Shown: positions 1 to 6,424 of the stretch, one piece after another | Layout: the number at the start of each line of letters is the position of its first letter | Position numbering within the stretch: the stretch's first letter is position 1 | From: a virus | DNA length: 26,632 bases | Virus record (IMG/VR): IMGVR_UViG_3300037114_000008 | Coordinates: 1-26,632 of that record | Strand: one strand, 5' to 3' | Made by a program: the position numbers and the translations under genes | Notes under the pieces: model-generated | Told to the model about the DNA's origin: nothing | The model's input: only the letters and a program-made list of their open reading frames with translations | Databases searched by the model: none

Positions 1-1200
1 TGGCGGTCGGCACCTACGCGATCACGGGTGACGCCGCTGCGCTTCTTTATCATCACGTTCTCGACTTCGCGGTCGGCACCTACGCGATCACCGGATCGCC
101 GTTGGCCTTCGCCGATATGCTCGGGCTGACTCCGGGCGCGTACACGATCACGGGTGACGCGGCGGCGCTTCTCCGCAAGCGTGTGTTGGATTTCGCAGTC
201 GGCACCTACGCGATCACCGGCAGCGCGGCATTGCTCGAAGGCGTTCTCGACATGGCGGTCGGCACCTACGCGATCACGGGTGACGCCGCCGCCCTTCTCT
301 ATCACCACGTCCTTGACTTCGCGGTCGGCACTTACGCGATCACCGGATCGCCGTTGGCCTTCGCCGATATGCTCGGGCTGACTCCGGGCGCGTACACGAT
401 CACGGGTGACGCGGCGGCGCTTCTCCGCAACCGCGTGTTGGACTTCGCAGTCGGCACCTACACGATCACTGGCAGCGCGGCATTGCTCGAAGGCGTCCTC
501 GACATGGCGGTCGGCACCTACGCGATCACGGGTGACGCCGCTGCGCTTCTTTATCATCACGTTCTCGACTTCGCGGTCGGCACCTACGCGATCACCGGAT
601 CGCCGTTGGCCTTCGCCGATATGCTCGGGCTCGCGCCGGGCGCGTACACGATCACGGGTGACGCGGCGGCGCTTCTCCGCAAGCGTGTGTTGGATTTCGC
701 AGTCGGCACCTACGCAATCACAGGTTCCCCGCTGGCCTTCGGCTATACGCTCGGGTTCGCGCCGGGCGCGTACACGATCACGGGCGACGCGGCGGCGCTG
801 TTCATTGCGCGTGTGCTAGACGAAGCGGTCGGCACCTACGCGATCATGGGCGATGCGGCGGCGCTTCTCTACAATCGCGTGTTGGATTTCGCGGTCGGCA
901 CTTATGCAATCACCGGCTCGCCGTTGGCCTTCGCCGATACGCTCGGGTTCGCGGAGGGCACCTATGCGATCACGGGCGACGCCGCCGCGCTTCTCTACAA
1001 TCGAGTGTTGGATTTCGCGGTCGGCACCTACGCGATCACCGGATCGTCGTTGGCCTTCGCCGATATGCTTGGGCTGACTCCGGGCGCGTACACGATCACG
1101 GGCGATGCGGCCGCGTTGCTCACCGCGCACCTACTCGACTTCGCGGTCGGGTCCTACTCGATTACGGGCGACGACGCGGCCCTCCTTTACAATCGCGTGC
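1..1200 (+). repeat. Coding tandem repeats with 252-bp higher-order period
   Basis: Within the repeat gene the DNA itself repeats with a 252 bp period: the string gacatggcgg recurs at 249 and 501, and bases 1-126 match 505-630 (offset 504, twice 252) with no difference that I can see. The period equals four protein units of 22+20+22+20 residues. The near-identity of neighbouring copies points to recent duplication or ongoing homogenisation by recombination. The copies toward 1200-1500 are more diverged. Confidence 0.85.
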
Positions 1201-1748
1201 TCGACGAAGCGGTCGGGTCCTACTCGATCACCGGCAGCGATGCGCTCCTTCAAGTTTTGAGCGGCGCGTACCTCGACGAAGCGGTCGGGTCCTACTCGAT
1301 GACCGGCAGCGACGCGGCGCTTCTCTACAACCGAGTGCTCGATGCGCAGGCCGGGTCCTACTCGATGACCGGCGCAACCGCCGAGTTCGAGGAAGTCGTG
1401 GAGTTCGGGATTGCGGCCGGGTCCTACGAAATGACCGGCGCGCCCGCAGGCTTACTTATGACGCACATTCTATCGTGCGAGACCGGATCGTTCTCAATGA
1501 ACGGGAGCGATGCGAACCTGATCGTATTCAACCCCAACGCGCCGCCGCCGACTCCGCCGGAGCAAGAGCAGATGGGGCGCGGGGGTGGATCGGCCCCGAA
1601 GGCGGTCTATGCCGATACTTTGGAATTGTTCCGTGGAAAGAGCTTCGATAGAGGCGTCCGCAGCATGGTCCCCCCGCGCTCAATCGCCGATAGAAACCTC
1701 ACCACTCCCGCCCATACTTGGGCGCGGAAGCCGCCACCAAAGACTTGA
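1..1748 (+). CDS. GxYxITG tandem-repeat structural protein (5' end outside window)
   Basis: The reading frame is open from the first base of the window, so the gene begins upstream; it ends with TGA at 1746-1748. It encodes about 24 copies of a 20-22 residue unit with core G-[TAS]-Y-[ATS]-[IM]-T-G followed by a D/S-A-A-A-L-L-type stretch and V-L-D. Units alternate 22 and 20 residues, and four make an 84-residue (252 bp) super-repeat. Near the C-terminus the units drift to GSYSMTG and end as GSFSMNG. The last roughly 70 residues are non-repetitive, Pro-rich then basic. Beta-rich repeats of this GSYxITG type are known to me from other phage virion proteins of alphaproteobacteria; the exact role (head fibre, decoration or tail fibre) is not known. 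It lies just upstream of the scaffold, where portal-side head genes usually sit. Its stop codon forms part of a TTGACA box. Confidence 0.85.
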   Translation, partial: AVGTYAITGDAAALLYHHVLDFAVGTYAITGSPLAFADMLGLTPGAYTITGDAAALLRKRVLDFAVGTYAITGSAALLEGVLDMAVGTYAITGDAAALLYHHVLDFAVGTYAITGSPLAFADMLGLTPGAYTITGDAAALLRNRVLDFAVGTYTITGSAALLEGVLDMAVGTYAITGDAAALLYHHVLDFAVGTYAITGSPLAFADMLGLAPGAYTITGDAAALLRKRVLDFAVGTYAITGSPLAFGYTLGFAPGAYTITGDAAALFIARVLDEAVGTYAIMGDAAALLYNRVLDFAVGTYAITGSPLAFADTLGFAEGTYAITGDAAALLYNRVLDFAVGTYAITGSSLAFADMLGLTPGAYTITGDAAALLTAHLLDFAVGSYSITGDDAALLYNRVLDEAVGSYSITGSDALLQVLSGAYLDEAVGSYSMTGSDAALLYNRVLDAQAGSYSMTGATAEFEEVVEFGIAAGSYEMTGAPAGLLMTHILSCETGSFSMNGSDANLIVFNPNAPPPTPPEQEQMGRGGGSAPKAVYADTLELFRGKSFDRGVRSMVPPRSIADRNLTTPAHTWARKPPPKT

Positions 1749-1773
1749 CAGCAGCCCCTAAACATGGTTAATG
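1745..1773 (+). promoter_or_regulatory. Promoter-like element A with ATGGTTAAT motif
   Basis: TTGACA (1745-1750) is followed, after a 17-base spacer, by TTAATG (1768-1773), a weak -10 match. The ATGGTTAAT 9-mer is at 1764-1772, 28 bases before the start of the next gene. The same arrangement, TTGACG-N17-TTAATG, occurs at 25870. The reverse complement ATTAACCAT contains TTAACCAT, the CtrA half-site of alphaproteobacteria. Caution: the TGA in TTGACA is also the stop codon of the upstream gene, so the -35 match may be incidental. Confidence 0.45.
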
Positions 1774-1786
1774 CCCGGGCTTAACC
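1766..1786 (+). promoter_or_regulatory. Near-perfect inverted repeat in element A
   Basis: GGTTAA-T-GCCC is followed directly by GGGC-TTAACC, a 10+10 bp dyad with a single unpaired T. It places two TTAA boxes 9 bases apart (CtrA full sites have TTAA-N7-TTAA). It could be a dimer operator or a small hairpin in the leader of the 1801 gene. Confidence 0.4.
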
Positions 1787-1800
1787 TCCCCGGAGCGGCA

Positions 1801-2142
1801 ATGCAAGTCCCCTCAATCAATCTTATAGGTGGAGCACTCGCAGTCGCCGCCCTCGGGGCGGTGATCTTTTTCGGTGTGCAGGCGTCTCCCTGCGCCGGGG
1901 TCCCGCCGACCGTTTCAACAGTTGCGCCCGTTTTGGACGCGCCAGTGTTGAAACCGCCGGTTACGAAAAAGTCCGTCGTGTACCGCAAGGTGCTCAAGGG
2001 TGGCAAACTCGGCGACGCGATGGCTTGCAAGCAAGTCCGGTCGGCCGCAGCAGAATACACGAAGGCTCAAGTTCTCGCCGCAGCTAAACAGTACGGTTTG
2101 TCCCCCGCACAGGTTTCGGCATTGCGCGTTTGTTTGAACTGA
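1801..2142 (+). CDS. Small membrane-anchored protein of unknown function
   Basis: The product is 113 residues. An in-frame ATG exists at 1771, but ATG 1801 is preceded at good spacing by CGGAG (1791-1795) and opens a compact protein, so I choose 1801. Residues about 8-28 form one hydrophobic, probably membrane-spanning segment. A Pro/Val-rich linker (about 30-60) and a basic helical C-terminal part follow. The C-terminal region starts at a Cys in AMACKQV and ends ALRVCLN, so the two cysteines could bracket a helical hairpin; another Cys follows the membrane segment. I do not recognise the family. It sits between the repeat protein and the scaffold and probably shares a transcript with the scaffold. 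A spanin-like or envelope role is possible but unsupported. Confidence 0.7.
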   Translation: MQVPSINLIGGALAVAALGAVIFFGVQASPCAGVPPTVSTVAPVLDAPVLKPPVTKKSVVYRKVLKGGKLGDAMACKQVRSAAAEYTKAQVLAAAKQYGLSPAQVSALRVCLN

Positions 2143-2203
2143 AAAGGGAACATGGGGTCCGCCCGGGCGAATGGTCGAACGGGAACAGTGAGGAGTAACG
2201 ACA

Positions 2204-3067
2204 ATGGCTGTAAAGCTCAAGACGGTTTACGAAAAACAGGAAGATGTCCCCGAAGGCTACGGTGAACTTTACACCGAGAAAAACGGGAAGTTTGAGTTGA
2301 CCAATATCGAAGGGGTCAAGACTCAAGCCGACATCGACCGCATGAATGTGGCGCTTTTGAAAGAGCGCACCGATCACAAGGCAGTTCGTGATAAGCTGCA
2401 ATTGTTCGGCGATGTCGATCCCACAACTCTCCCGGCCCTGAATGAAGAACTGGCCGAAGCCAAGGCGCGTCTCGACACGCTGACGGCGGAAGGCAAGCTT
2501 GACGAGGGCAAGGTGGAGGCGCAAATCAGCGCGGCGGTGAACCGCGCAGTCGGCCCGGTCGGCCGTGAGAAGGACTCGTTAGCCAAACAACTCGAAGTGG
2601 CGAAGAAGTCCGTCGTCGAGAAGGAAGCCGAAATCGGCAAGCTCAACGAGAATATCCGTCAGGAGCATGTTCGGCTTTCGATCCGCGATGCGGTCATCGC
2701 GGCGCAGGTTCTCCCCACGGCTATCGACGACGCGGTGCTGGTCGGTGAACGCATGTTTGAGTTCGTCGATGGCAAACTCGTCACCAAGTCCGACAACGGC
2801 ATGACTCCGGGTCTCGACCCGAAGGAATGGGCTAAGGACATGAAGGAAAAACGCCCGCATTGGTGGCCGCTTAGCCAAGGTGGCGGCGCGCAGGGCGGCA
2901 AGGGCGGCGGCGTCAGCAACAAGGACAATCCTTGGAGCGCCGAAGCTTGGAACCTCACCGCTCAAGGCAAGTACATCCGCGATAACGGCGAGGAAAAAGG
3001 CGCGGCGTTGGCGGCTCGCGCCAACTCGAAGATCGGTGCGGTGCGGCCAACTCGGAAGGTCGCATAA
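2204..3067 (+). CDS. Capsid scaffold protein
   Basis: The product is 287 residues with GAGGAG (2190-2195) before ATG 2204. After a short N-terminal domain ending around residue 50 comes a long, charged, heptad-rich coiled-coil region (about 60-165), an acidic-to-neutral middle, a Gly-rich linker (QGGGAQGGKGGG, around 225-237) and a C-terminal element NPWSAEAWNLTAQGKYIRD. That last motif is typical of scaffold-like proteins in alphaproteobacterial phages. Coiled-coil scaffolds fill the procapsid and bind coat protein, usually through a C-terminal helix. Its place directly before the coat gene fits this role. It is followed by an intrinsic terminator, which would separate its expression from that of the coat protein. 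The family assignment is by pattern and position; no fused protease domain is seen. Confidence 0.8.
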   Translation: MAVKLKTVYEKQEDVPEGYGELYTEKNGKFELTNIEGVKTQADIDRMNVALLKERTDHKAVRDKLQLFGDVDPTTLPALNEELAEAKARLDTLTAEGKLDEGKVEAQISAAVNRAVGPVGREKDSLAKQLEVAKKSVVEKEAEIGKLNENIRQEHVRLSIRDAVIAAQVLPTAIDDAVLVGERMFEFVDGKLVTKSDNGMTPGLDPKEWAKDMKEKRPHWWPLSQGGGAQGGKGGGVSNKDNPWSAEAWNLTAQGKYIRDNGEEKGAALAARANSKIGAVRPTRKVA

Positions 3068-3099
3068 ACCAGTCCGTAACCTGACTTAAGGCAACTTGA

Positions 3100-3130
3100 C
3101 AATGCCGCCCCCGGGGCGGCATTGTTGTTT
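3100..3130 (+). terminator. Intrinsic terminator after scaffold gene
   Basis: Arms CAATGCCGCCCC (3100-3111) and GGGGCGGCATTG (3113-3124) are fully complementary, although the loop would open to about 4-5 bases, and are followed by TTGTTTT. This is a strong GC-rich hairpin with a T-rich tail, 33 bases after the scaffold stop codon. Confidence 0.8.
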
Positions 3131-3132
3131 TG

Positions 3133-3207
3133 ATGGGGCGGGGACGTTCGCGGTTGAGGCGGCGTGTCGTGTCGAAACCATGGCACTCAAGCCGGTCCCC
3201 GCCCCAT
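3133..3207 (+). repeat. 13-bp inverted repeat with 49-base loop
   Basis: ATGGGGCGGGGAC (3133-3145) is the exact reverse complement of GTCCCCGCCCCAT (3195-3207). It starts just after the scaffold terminator. It may fold the leader RNA or bind a protein dimer. Confidence 0.7.
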
Positions 3208-3316
3208 GATTACAAAGCGTTAGGGCTTTGCATTTCAAATTTGCTGTGCAGCGAATATAGCGCAAACGCCGAATAACAAAGCATTTCCTCGAATTTCATC
3301 CCCCAAAATTCTTTTT

Positions 3317-3351
3317 CGCGTTTACCGGGTTGCTTCGCGAAGCAAAACGCG
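3317..3351 (+). promoter_or_regulatory. Hairpin with TTGCTTCGCGAAGCAA palindrome
   Basis: A perfect 16-bp palindrome TTGCTTCG/CGAAGCAA (3330-3345) is flanked by outer arms CGCGTTT (3317-3323) and AAACGCG (3345-3351). No T-run follows, so it is more likely an operator or a leader RNA structure than a terminator. Confidence 0.5.
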
Positions 3352-3488
3352 TTAATCATACCAGCATCGAAATCAGGTCCCATCGTTTCTTGAGCCTCAT
3401 GGCAGTGCTCGATGCGCCCGGACCAAAATACCCGATACCTCCATGGGGAGGCCGGAGCTATCCAGTTTCACCCCTTGGAGGCAGTGCC

Positions 3489-4670
3489 ATGGCTAACGTA
3501 TCCACCACAATCTCAGACGTTATCGTCCCCGCGATCTTTACGCCGTACACCCAACAGTTGACGATGGAGAAAACCGCCATCGTCCAGTCGGGCATCGCGG
3601 CTCGCGACGACTTCTTGGACAACCTCCTCGCTGGCGGCGGCTTGACTTTCACGGTCCCGTCTTGGCAGGACATCGGTGACCCGGCGGAAAACGTCGGCTC
3701 CGACGACCCCAATTACGACTCGACCCCGAACATCACTGGAACGTCAGCCGAAGTCGCGGTTCGACTTTCCCGTAATAGTTCGTGGAGCACGATGCGCCTT
3801 GCGACGGCCTTGGCCGGTGCCGACCCGATGCAGTCCATCGCATCGCGCGTCTCCGACTATTGGGTCCGTCGTCTACAGCGTGCTTTCGTCGCCGTAGCCA
3901 ACGGCGTGTTCTTCACCAACGCCTCGGCCAACGCGGGTGCTACCCCGGGCGGCTTGGGCCTTGCCGCTCAGTACGGCAATCAGGACGACCTGACTCATGA
4001 CATTTCTGCCTCGGGCTATAGCTCGGGCGTCACCGACTTCAACGCGGAGGCGTTCATTGACGCCTGCACGTTGCTCGGCGACGCGGCCGAAGATGTGACG
4101 GCGGTGTTCATGCACTCCATCGTCTACTCGAAGGCTCAGAAGAATAACCTGATCGACTTCATCCCGGACGCGGAAGGACACATCAACATCCCGGTGTTTT
4201 TGGGTCGCCGTGTCATCGTGGACGACGGAATGCCCAACCCGGCGGGCGACACGTCCAACAACGCCAACACTGGCGGCGGCTCCGGCCTCTACCACACTTG
4301 GCTCGTTGGACCGGCCTCGTTCCGACTCGGCGTCGGCACCCCGGTCGTCCCGACCGAAGTGTTCCGTTACCCGTCGCGCGGCAACGGCGCGGGCTCGGAC
4401 ACCCTGTTCAACCGCGTCGAGTGGGTCATCCACCCGGTCGGCCACGCGTGGGTCGGTTCTTCGCCTCACTATGAAGGCGGCCCGACGAACGGTCAGCTTT
4501 CGGCCAGCGGCTCCTTTGTCCGCGTGTTCCCGGAACGCAAGCAGATCAAGCTCTCCCGCCTGATTACGCGCGAGTCCACCAGCGGCTACGCATGGACGGC
4601 GGACCCGAGCGACGGTCAGAACTTGGCGGTCTTTGGAACCACGGCGGCAACCGCGAACACTGGTCCATAA
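3489..4670 (+). CDS. Major capsid (coat) protein, HK97-fold type
   Basis: The product is 393 residues. ATG 3489 is preceded by TTGGAGG (3475-3481), so I reject the in-frame start at 3330. The N-terminus (TTISDVIVPAIFTPYTQQLTM, then a segment on a region between capsid surfaces, FLDNLLAGGGLTFTVPSW) and the middle (AVRLSRNSSWSTMRLATALAGADPM, then a YW-R-LQRAF--VANGVF helix) match the layout of the coat proteins of many alphaproteobacterial phages: N-arm, E-loop-like strand pair, spine helix. HK97-fold coat proteins form the icosahedral shell. No maturation protease domain is visible. A strong SD, a long private leader and terminators on both sides fit a very highly expressed gene. The family call rests on remembered sequence pattern and position. 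Confidence 0.87.
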   Translation: MANVSTTISDVIVPAIFTPYTQQLTMEKTAIVQSGIAARDDFLDNLLAGGGLTFTVPSWQDIGDPAENVGSDDPNYDSTPNITGTSAEVAVRLSRNSSWSTMRLATALAGADPMQSIASRVSDYWVRRLQRAFVAVANGVFFTNASANAGATPGGLGLAAQYGNQDDLTHDISASGYSSGVTDFNAEAFIDACTLLGDAAEDVTAVFMHSIVYSKAQKNNLIDFIPDAEGHINIPVFLGRRVIVDDGMPNPAGDTSNNANTGGGSGLYHTWLVGPASFRLGVGTPVVPTEVFRYPSRGNGAGSDTLFNRVEWVIHPVGHAWVGSSPHYEGGPTNGQLSASGSFVRVFPERKQIKLSRLITRESTSGYAWTADPSDGQNLAVFGTTAATANTGP

Positions 4671-4690
4671 CCAGCGGGTTTAAGAGATAC

Positions 4691-4721
4691 GCCGGAAGCC
4701 AACTAAGACTTGGCTTCCGGC
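4691..4721 (+). terminator. Perfect 12-bp hairpin after the capsid gene
   Basis: GCCGGAAGCCAA (4691-4702) and TTGGCTTCCGGC (4710-4721) pair fully around a 7-base loop CTAAGAC. It is followed by CGCTTCTTC, which is not a true T-run. It may be a partial terminator or a 3' end stabiliser that sets coat protein mRNA above the downstream genes. Confidence 0.65.
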
Positions 4722-4749
4722 CGCTTCTTCAAACCAAGGATGCACGCCA

Positions 4750-4962
4750 ATGGCTGATTTTGACTCCCTCGCTTCGCCTCGTTTGCACAAGCGTCACCAA
4801 CGCTATGCGAACTTCACGAGACTCAATCATAGCAAGCAAGAGCTTTCGTTCCTGTCCTTACAGGCGACGCGCCTCGGCACGACTTCGGCCGCGATCTTCG
4901 GCTTGCTCGACAGCTACACCGCTGAGCAAATCGCGGCGGCGACAAGCCTCGGTCAGCTTTAA
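4750..4962 (+). CDS. Small head-region protein, unknown
   Basis: The product is 70 residues. It starts at ATG 4750 with AAGGA (4736-4740) upstream. It is basic and His-rich at the N-terminus (RLHKRHQRYANF), with a helical second half (SAAIFGLLDSYTAEQIAAATSLGQL). It is bounded on both sides by strong hairpins, so it is effectively a single-gene segment between coat and the 5109 gene. I do not recognise the family. Its position right after the coat gene is often used for decoration or minor head proteins, but nothing in the sequence proves this. Confidence 0.6.
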   Translation: MADFDSLASPRLHKRHQRYANFTRLNHSKQELSFLSLQATRLGTTSAAIFGLLDSYTAEQIAAATSLGQL

Positions 4963-5008
4963 GCCTTCGGTGTCCGTCCAGAGGGGGGACTTCCGGCGGA
5001 TACTGATC

Positions 5009-5044
5009 GGCGGCGGACGGGGGTGGAAAACCCTCTCCGCCGCC
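5009..5044 (+). terminator. GC-rich hairpin, probable terminator
   Basis: The outer stem GGCGGCGGA (5009-5017) / TCCGCCGCC (5036-5044) encloses an inner GGGGGT/ACCCTC pairing with one G-U pair. It is followed by AACCTTTAAGAGCTTT, a poor T-run. It lies between the 70-residue gene and the 5109 gene. Confidence 0.6.
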
Positions 5045-5108
5045 AACCTTTAAGAGCTTTCCCCGCTGCATGGGCATCGGGGCGTGTCCCCAAGCAAGAG
5101 GCTATCAA

Positions 5109-5864
5109 ATGGAAACCCCCAAAGTTCTAGCTGCGCTCGCGCAACTCGACCCGTCCGACGACAGTCATTGGAATACCGATGGACTCCCGAATACCGGCAC
5201 AGTCCAGAAGCTCGCCAACGACCAGACAATCAAGCGCAGTGACATTCAGGCCGCGCGTCCGGGCTTTGACCGGGCTGCGGCTGTAGAAGCGAAAGCGCCG
5301 AAGGCGGCGACTCCAATCGAGCCAATCGCTCCGGTCGAAGCCAAGGTCTCAGTGACGAAGCCTGTTCTCGACGACAAAGCCGCCAAGGCTGCTGCAATCG
5401 CGGGGACTGAGGAAGTAGTAGTTTCGGATGCTCAGCTTCGGGCGCATCTCACGAAGCGCGTCAAGGACGCCGAACAGAAGCGCGAAGCGGGTAAAGCGAT
5501 GCAGCGCGACGGCATTGTGATGCAGAACGATGCGGCTCACGAGTTAACCGCCGCTCAGCGTGACCTGCACAAATGGTTTCCGCCAATGACGGCGGCGGAG
5601 AACATCAAGGCGCACTTACGGGCGGAAGCGGAAATTCGCCAAGCTCGGGTTCAACAGGGGGCGGCGGCGGCGTCTCATTTGGATCAAATTCGGCGTCCCG
5701 GTGGTTTTTCGGCGAATAAAGGTTACGGACCCGGCCGCTCCAAGGGCACTTTCAGCCTGAAAGAAGCGGCGAAGCTCGGAATGGTTGTCCCGGGTAGTGC
5801 GGCGGAGGCGGCGCAAACCGCAGCGCGGGAAGCTCGGGCGATGACTCCGGGAACCAAAGCGTAA
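5109..5864 (+). CDS. Head-associated structural protein, unknown family
   Basis: The product is 251 residues. ATG 5109 follows AGAGG (5098-5102); the in-frame ATG at 5070 has a worse context. Residues about 8-52 (LAQLDPSDDSHWNTDGLP, then VQKLANDQTIKRSDIQAARPGFDR) form a small domain that I recognise from many phage structural proteins: an HW-x-x-DGLP motif followed by a TR/KR-SDI-xxA-PGF-R helix. The middle (about 55-150) is Ala/Lys/Pro-rich and then strongly helical and charged. The C-terminal 60 residues are Gly/Ala-rich. It could be a minor capsid or head-fibre component. It ends 9 bases before a dyad and about 50 bases before the strongest terminator of the window. Confidence 0.65.
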   Translation: METPKVLAALAQLDPSDDSHWNTDGLPNTGTVQKLANDQTIKRSDIQAARPGFDRAAAVEAKAPKAATPIEPIAPVEAKVSVTKPVLDDKAAKAAAIAGTEEVVVSDAQLRAHLTKRVKDAEQKREAGKAMQRDGIVMQNDAAHELTAAQRDLHKWFPPMTAAENIKAHLRAEAEIRQARVQQGAAAASHLDQIRRPGGFSANKGYGPGRSKGTFSLKEAAKLGMVVPGSAAEAAQTAAREARAMTPGTKA

Positions 5865-5873
5865 ACACATCCG

Positions 5874-5898
5874 TTGACAGAATACGCGGGACTGTCAA
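5874..5898 (+). promoter_or_regulatory. Inverted repeat TTGACAG / CTGTCAA
   Basis: Two exact 7-bp arms, TTGACAG (5874-5880) and CTGTCAA (5892-5898), are separated by 11 bases. The 18-base centre-to-centre distance would put the half-sites on one face of the helix after nearly two turns, as in dimeric repressor operators. No -10 box at usual spacing follows. It lies between a stop codon and a strong terminator. Confidence 0.45.
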
Positions 5899-5912
5899 CC
5901 CAATCATATACA

Positions 5913-5961
5913 GCCCTCGCCCCGCAGCGGCCTAATGGCCGCGTGGGGCGGGGGCTTTTTT
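5913..5961 (+). terminator. Strong intrinsic terminator
   Basis: A long stem pairs GCCCTCGCCCC-GC-A-GCGGCC with GGCCGC-GT-GGGGCGGGGGC around a TAAT loop and is followed at once by TTTTTT (5956-5961). This is the best terminator in the window. It separates the coat/head block from the connector/tail block, so an unseen promoter or read-through must supply the genes from 5985 on. Confidence 0.88.
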
Positions 5962-5984
5962 GTTCTACAACAGAGGAGGCGACC

Positions 5985-6128
5985 ATGGGCTTGATCCTTT
6001 TGATTATCGTTCTCATTCTCCTGTTCGGCGGCGGCGGCCACTACATCGGCGGCATCGGCGGAGGGGGCATCGGACTCGGAACAATCCTCATCATTCTCCT
6101 GATCTTGTTTCTTCTCGGGGTCCTGTAA
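5985..6128 (+). CDS. Tiny glycine-rich membrane protein (DUF3309-like)
   Basis: The product is 47 residues. ATG 5985 has an excellent GAGGAGG (5973-5979). The protein has two hydrophobic stretches, residues about 2-14 (Leu/Ile-rich) and about 32-47 (Ile/Leu-rich), separated by a Gly-rich stretch with HY (GGGGHYIGGIGGGGIG). This resembles the DUF3309 family of very short bacterial membrane proteins, whose function is unknown and which also occurs in phages. Being the first gene after the strong terminator with the best SD, it is probably well translated. A holin-like or virion-membrane role cannot be excluded, but no lysis genes are nearby. Confidence 0.7.
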   Translation: MGLILLIIVLILLFGGGGHYIGGIGGGGIGLGTILIILLILFLLGVL

Positions 6129-6133
6129 ATAAA

Positions 6134-6424
6134 ATGACGATCACCCGTGCTCAACAGGCGGCCATGTATTACGCGCGTCGGCGTAGACTCGCGAACCAAG
6201 TGCTGCAATCGCTCACGCCATGGTCAGAGAACCTTGACGTGAGCGAGGGCCAGTACGTGTCGAGCGGCGGGGCGGCTTACATCGCATCACACAGTGGCAC
6301 GACTGGTCCCAACGCTCCCTATGGTCAGTCGTTCACCGATGCGGAAAGTGGTGGCGTGACTTGGGTCCGCGCTGATAATCAGTCTCTCTTGCAATTCCTC
6401 TATATGGGAGCGCCAACGCCATGA
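6134..6424 (+). CDS. Small carbohydrate-binding-like structural protein
   Basis: The product is 96 residues. ATG 6134 lies 5 bases after the previous stop and has only a weak SD, so translation is probably coupled. The N-terminal 35 residues are basic and helical (MTITRAQQAAMYYARRRRL). Residues about 36-85 carry the pattern GQYVSSGGAAYIASHSGTTG, then AP, then an ESGGVTWVRAD ending. This corresponds to the short aromatic module common in phage virion proteins (Y-x-x-G-x-x-V, G-x-x-Y, GTSG---P, DG-x-V-x-W), often compared with chitin-binding CBM5/12 domains. The gene's TGA (6422-6424) overlaps the ATG of the connector gene. A role on the virion surface is inferred. Confidence 0.7.
   Translation: MTITRAQQAAMYYARRRRLANQVLQSLTPWSENLDVSEGQYVSSGGAAYIASHSGTTGPNAPYGQSFTDAESGGVTWVRADNQSLLQFLYMGAPTP

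Larger units (their letters stand above)
3131..3488 (+). other. Long structured non-coding leader before the capsid gene
   Basis: This 358-base stretch has no credible gene. The frame of the coat gene is open from 3330, but that part lacks a ribosome site and a coat-like N-terminus. It holds a 13-bp inverted repeat ATGGGGCGGGGAC (3133-3145) / GTCCCCGCCCCAT (3195-3207), a small hairpin CAAAGC-GTTAGG-GCTTTG (3213-3230), an AT-richer section (about 3208-3316), a hairpin at 3317-3351, and a CCTCC-ATGG-GGAGG dyad (3438-3451). No convincing -35/-10 pair with 16-18 spacing was found, although a promoter for the capsid operon would be expected here. Confidence 0.6.

Noticed and set aside
816-1130. 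Minus-strand 104-residue frame
   Set aside because: It is an antisense shadow of the repeat protein; its own repeats mirror the coding strand.
1-1200. CRISPR-like regularly spaced repeats
   Set aside because: The repeats are in-frame coding units with no unique spacers, in one open protein frame.
3228-3259. Promoter with TTGCAT and AATATA before the capsid gene
   Set aside because: The spacer is about 20 bases, too long, and no alternative pair fits.
3330-3488. N-terminal extension of the capsid protein
   Set aside because: ATG 3489 has a strong SD and a coat-like N-terminus; the extension has a weak start and crosses hairpins.
3873-4469. Minus-strand 198-residue frame
   Set aside because: It lies fully antisense to the capsid gene, is Arg/Val-rich as GC-rich shadows are, and has no SD.
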